Shown one piece after another: positions 63,681-64,000 of a DNA stretch of 64,000 nucleotides. Each line of letters opens with the position of its first letter. Position 1 is the first letter of the stretch. Source of the stretch: Metellina segmentata (Eukaryota > Arthropoda > Arachnida > Araneae > Tetragnathidae); the NCBI GenBank assembly GCA_947359465.1, contig OX375875.1, positions 11,501,038-11,565,037 on the forward strand. Reading direction: 5' to 3'. The notes under the pieces are model-generated. The model was not told where the DNA came from. It worked only from the letters and a program-made list of their open reading frames with translations, and searched no databases. The position numbers were made by a program, and so were the translations under genes.

Positions 63681-64000
63681 TTGCAATAAGTTTTTTATTT
63701 CCAGTAATTTAACTTTGGAGTTCTTCTCTTATAAAGAGTTTCATTACATCCCCTTTTGTATATTTGTATTGTAAATGTATACTTTTAAATATTTGGAAGT
63801 ACGGAAGAGAGGCTTGGCCTGTAAAACCCTTAAAAATTTTTAAGCTTTCATTTAATTATTATATTGTGTTTTTTCTATCCACTGTTTGCTATACTTTCCT
63901 GTGGGATATGTTTTTAACCAGAAGCTTCCGCTGGTTCTTTTTTCGGCTCAAATGATTCCAAGTGCATTGCTATGAAGGTGTCCTGTCTTCAGTCAGCCAT
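63681..64000. other. Non-array flank
   Basis: Array similarity stops after GAGCAAGCTGT. The rest is AT-rich single-copy-looking sequence. A 63-codon open frame at 63,764-63,955 has no recognisable feature and I do not call it a gene. Nothing else seen. Confidence 0.6.

Noticed and set aside
63764..63955. 63-codon frame in the right flank
   Set aside because: Short, AT-rich, no recognisable motif, no supporting splice or start context.

Overview
This window is eukaryotic nuclear DNA and is almost entirely one tandem array. The repeat unit is about 261 bp: an 82-nt gene closely resembling the animal cytosolic tRNA-Ser(GCU), followed by an AT-rich spacer of about 179 bp. The genes are nuclear in type: they have internal pol III A and B boxes, no encoded CCA, and a T-run right after the gene. 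I find 196 copies, all on the + strand: 195 full-length or nearly so, and one cut short by a transposon. The array enters from the left edge and ends near 63,680. The last 320 bp are unrelated AT-rich sequence. I see no convincing protein-coding host gene. The open frames that recur along the array are read-throughs of tRNA plus spacer.

Two kinds of DNA transposon interrupt the array. The first is a 3.33-kb element with terminal inverted repeats of about 470 bp, TAGGG termini and an 8-bp target duplication. This is hAT-like (or P-like) and it carries a broken protein gene. It is complete at 14,160-17,490 and 22,850-26,179, and left-truncated at 36,110-39,365. The second is a 643-644 bp non-autonomous Helitron on the minus strand (5' TC, 3' hairpin plus CTAG, inserted between A and T) at 18,218, 26,907, 40,093 and 42,139. 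All copies of each element share the same junctions with the array, so they multiplied by duplication of array segments rather than by new insertion. The clearest case is a near-identical 8.69-kb tandem duplication (about 13,453-22,055 and 22,141-30,745).

The tRNA copies fall into recurring subfamilies, defined here by linear numbering 1-82: A, near consensus; B, altered D arm, anticodon stem and variable arm; C, T37 with T54 and T70; D, T21 and T71; E, A16 and T22; F, C19, G42 and T60. Most keep anticodon GCT at positions 34-36. Exceptions are GTT (Asn codons; 2 copies with good folds), GCA (Cys; 4), GCC (Gly; 2) and ACT (still Ser; 2). SerRS generally recognises the long variable arm rather than the anticodon, so the GTT copies are candidates for serine-charged tRNAs that read Asn codons. 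One set of copies has the first acceptor pair switched from G-C to A-T on both strands. Other copies are plainly decayed. Divergence is greatest in the last two units at the array edge.

The organism is probably an arthropod, perhaps an arachnid. This is inference from the AT-rich base composition, the Helitron end type and remembered resemblance of the transposon protein to multi-copy arthropod proteins; no search was possible.
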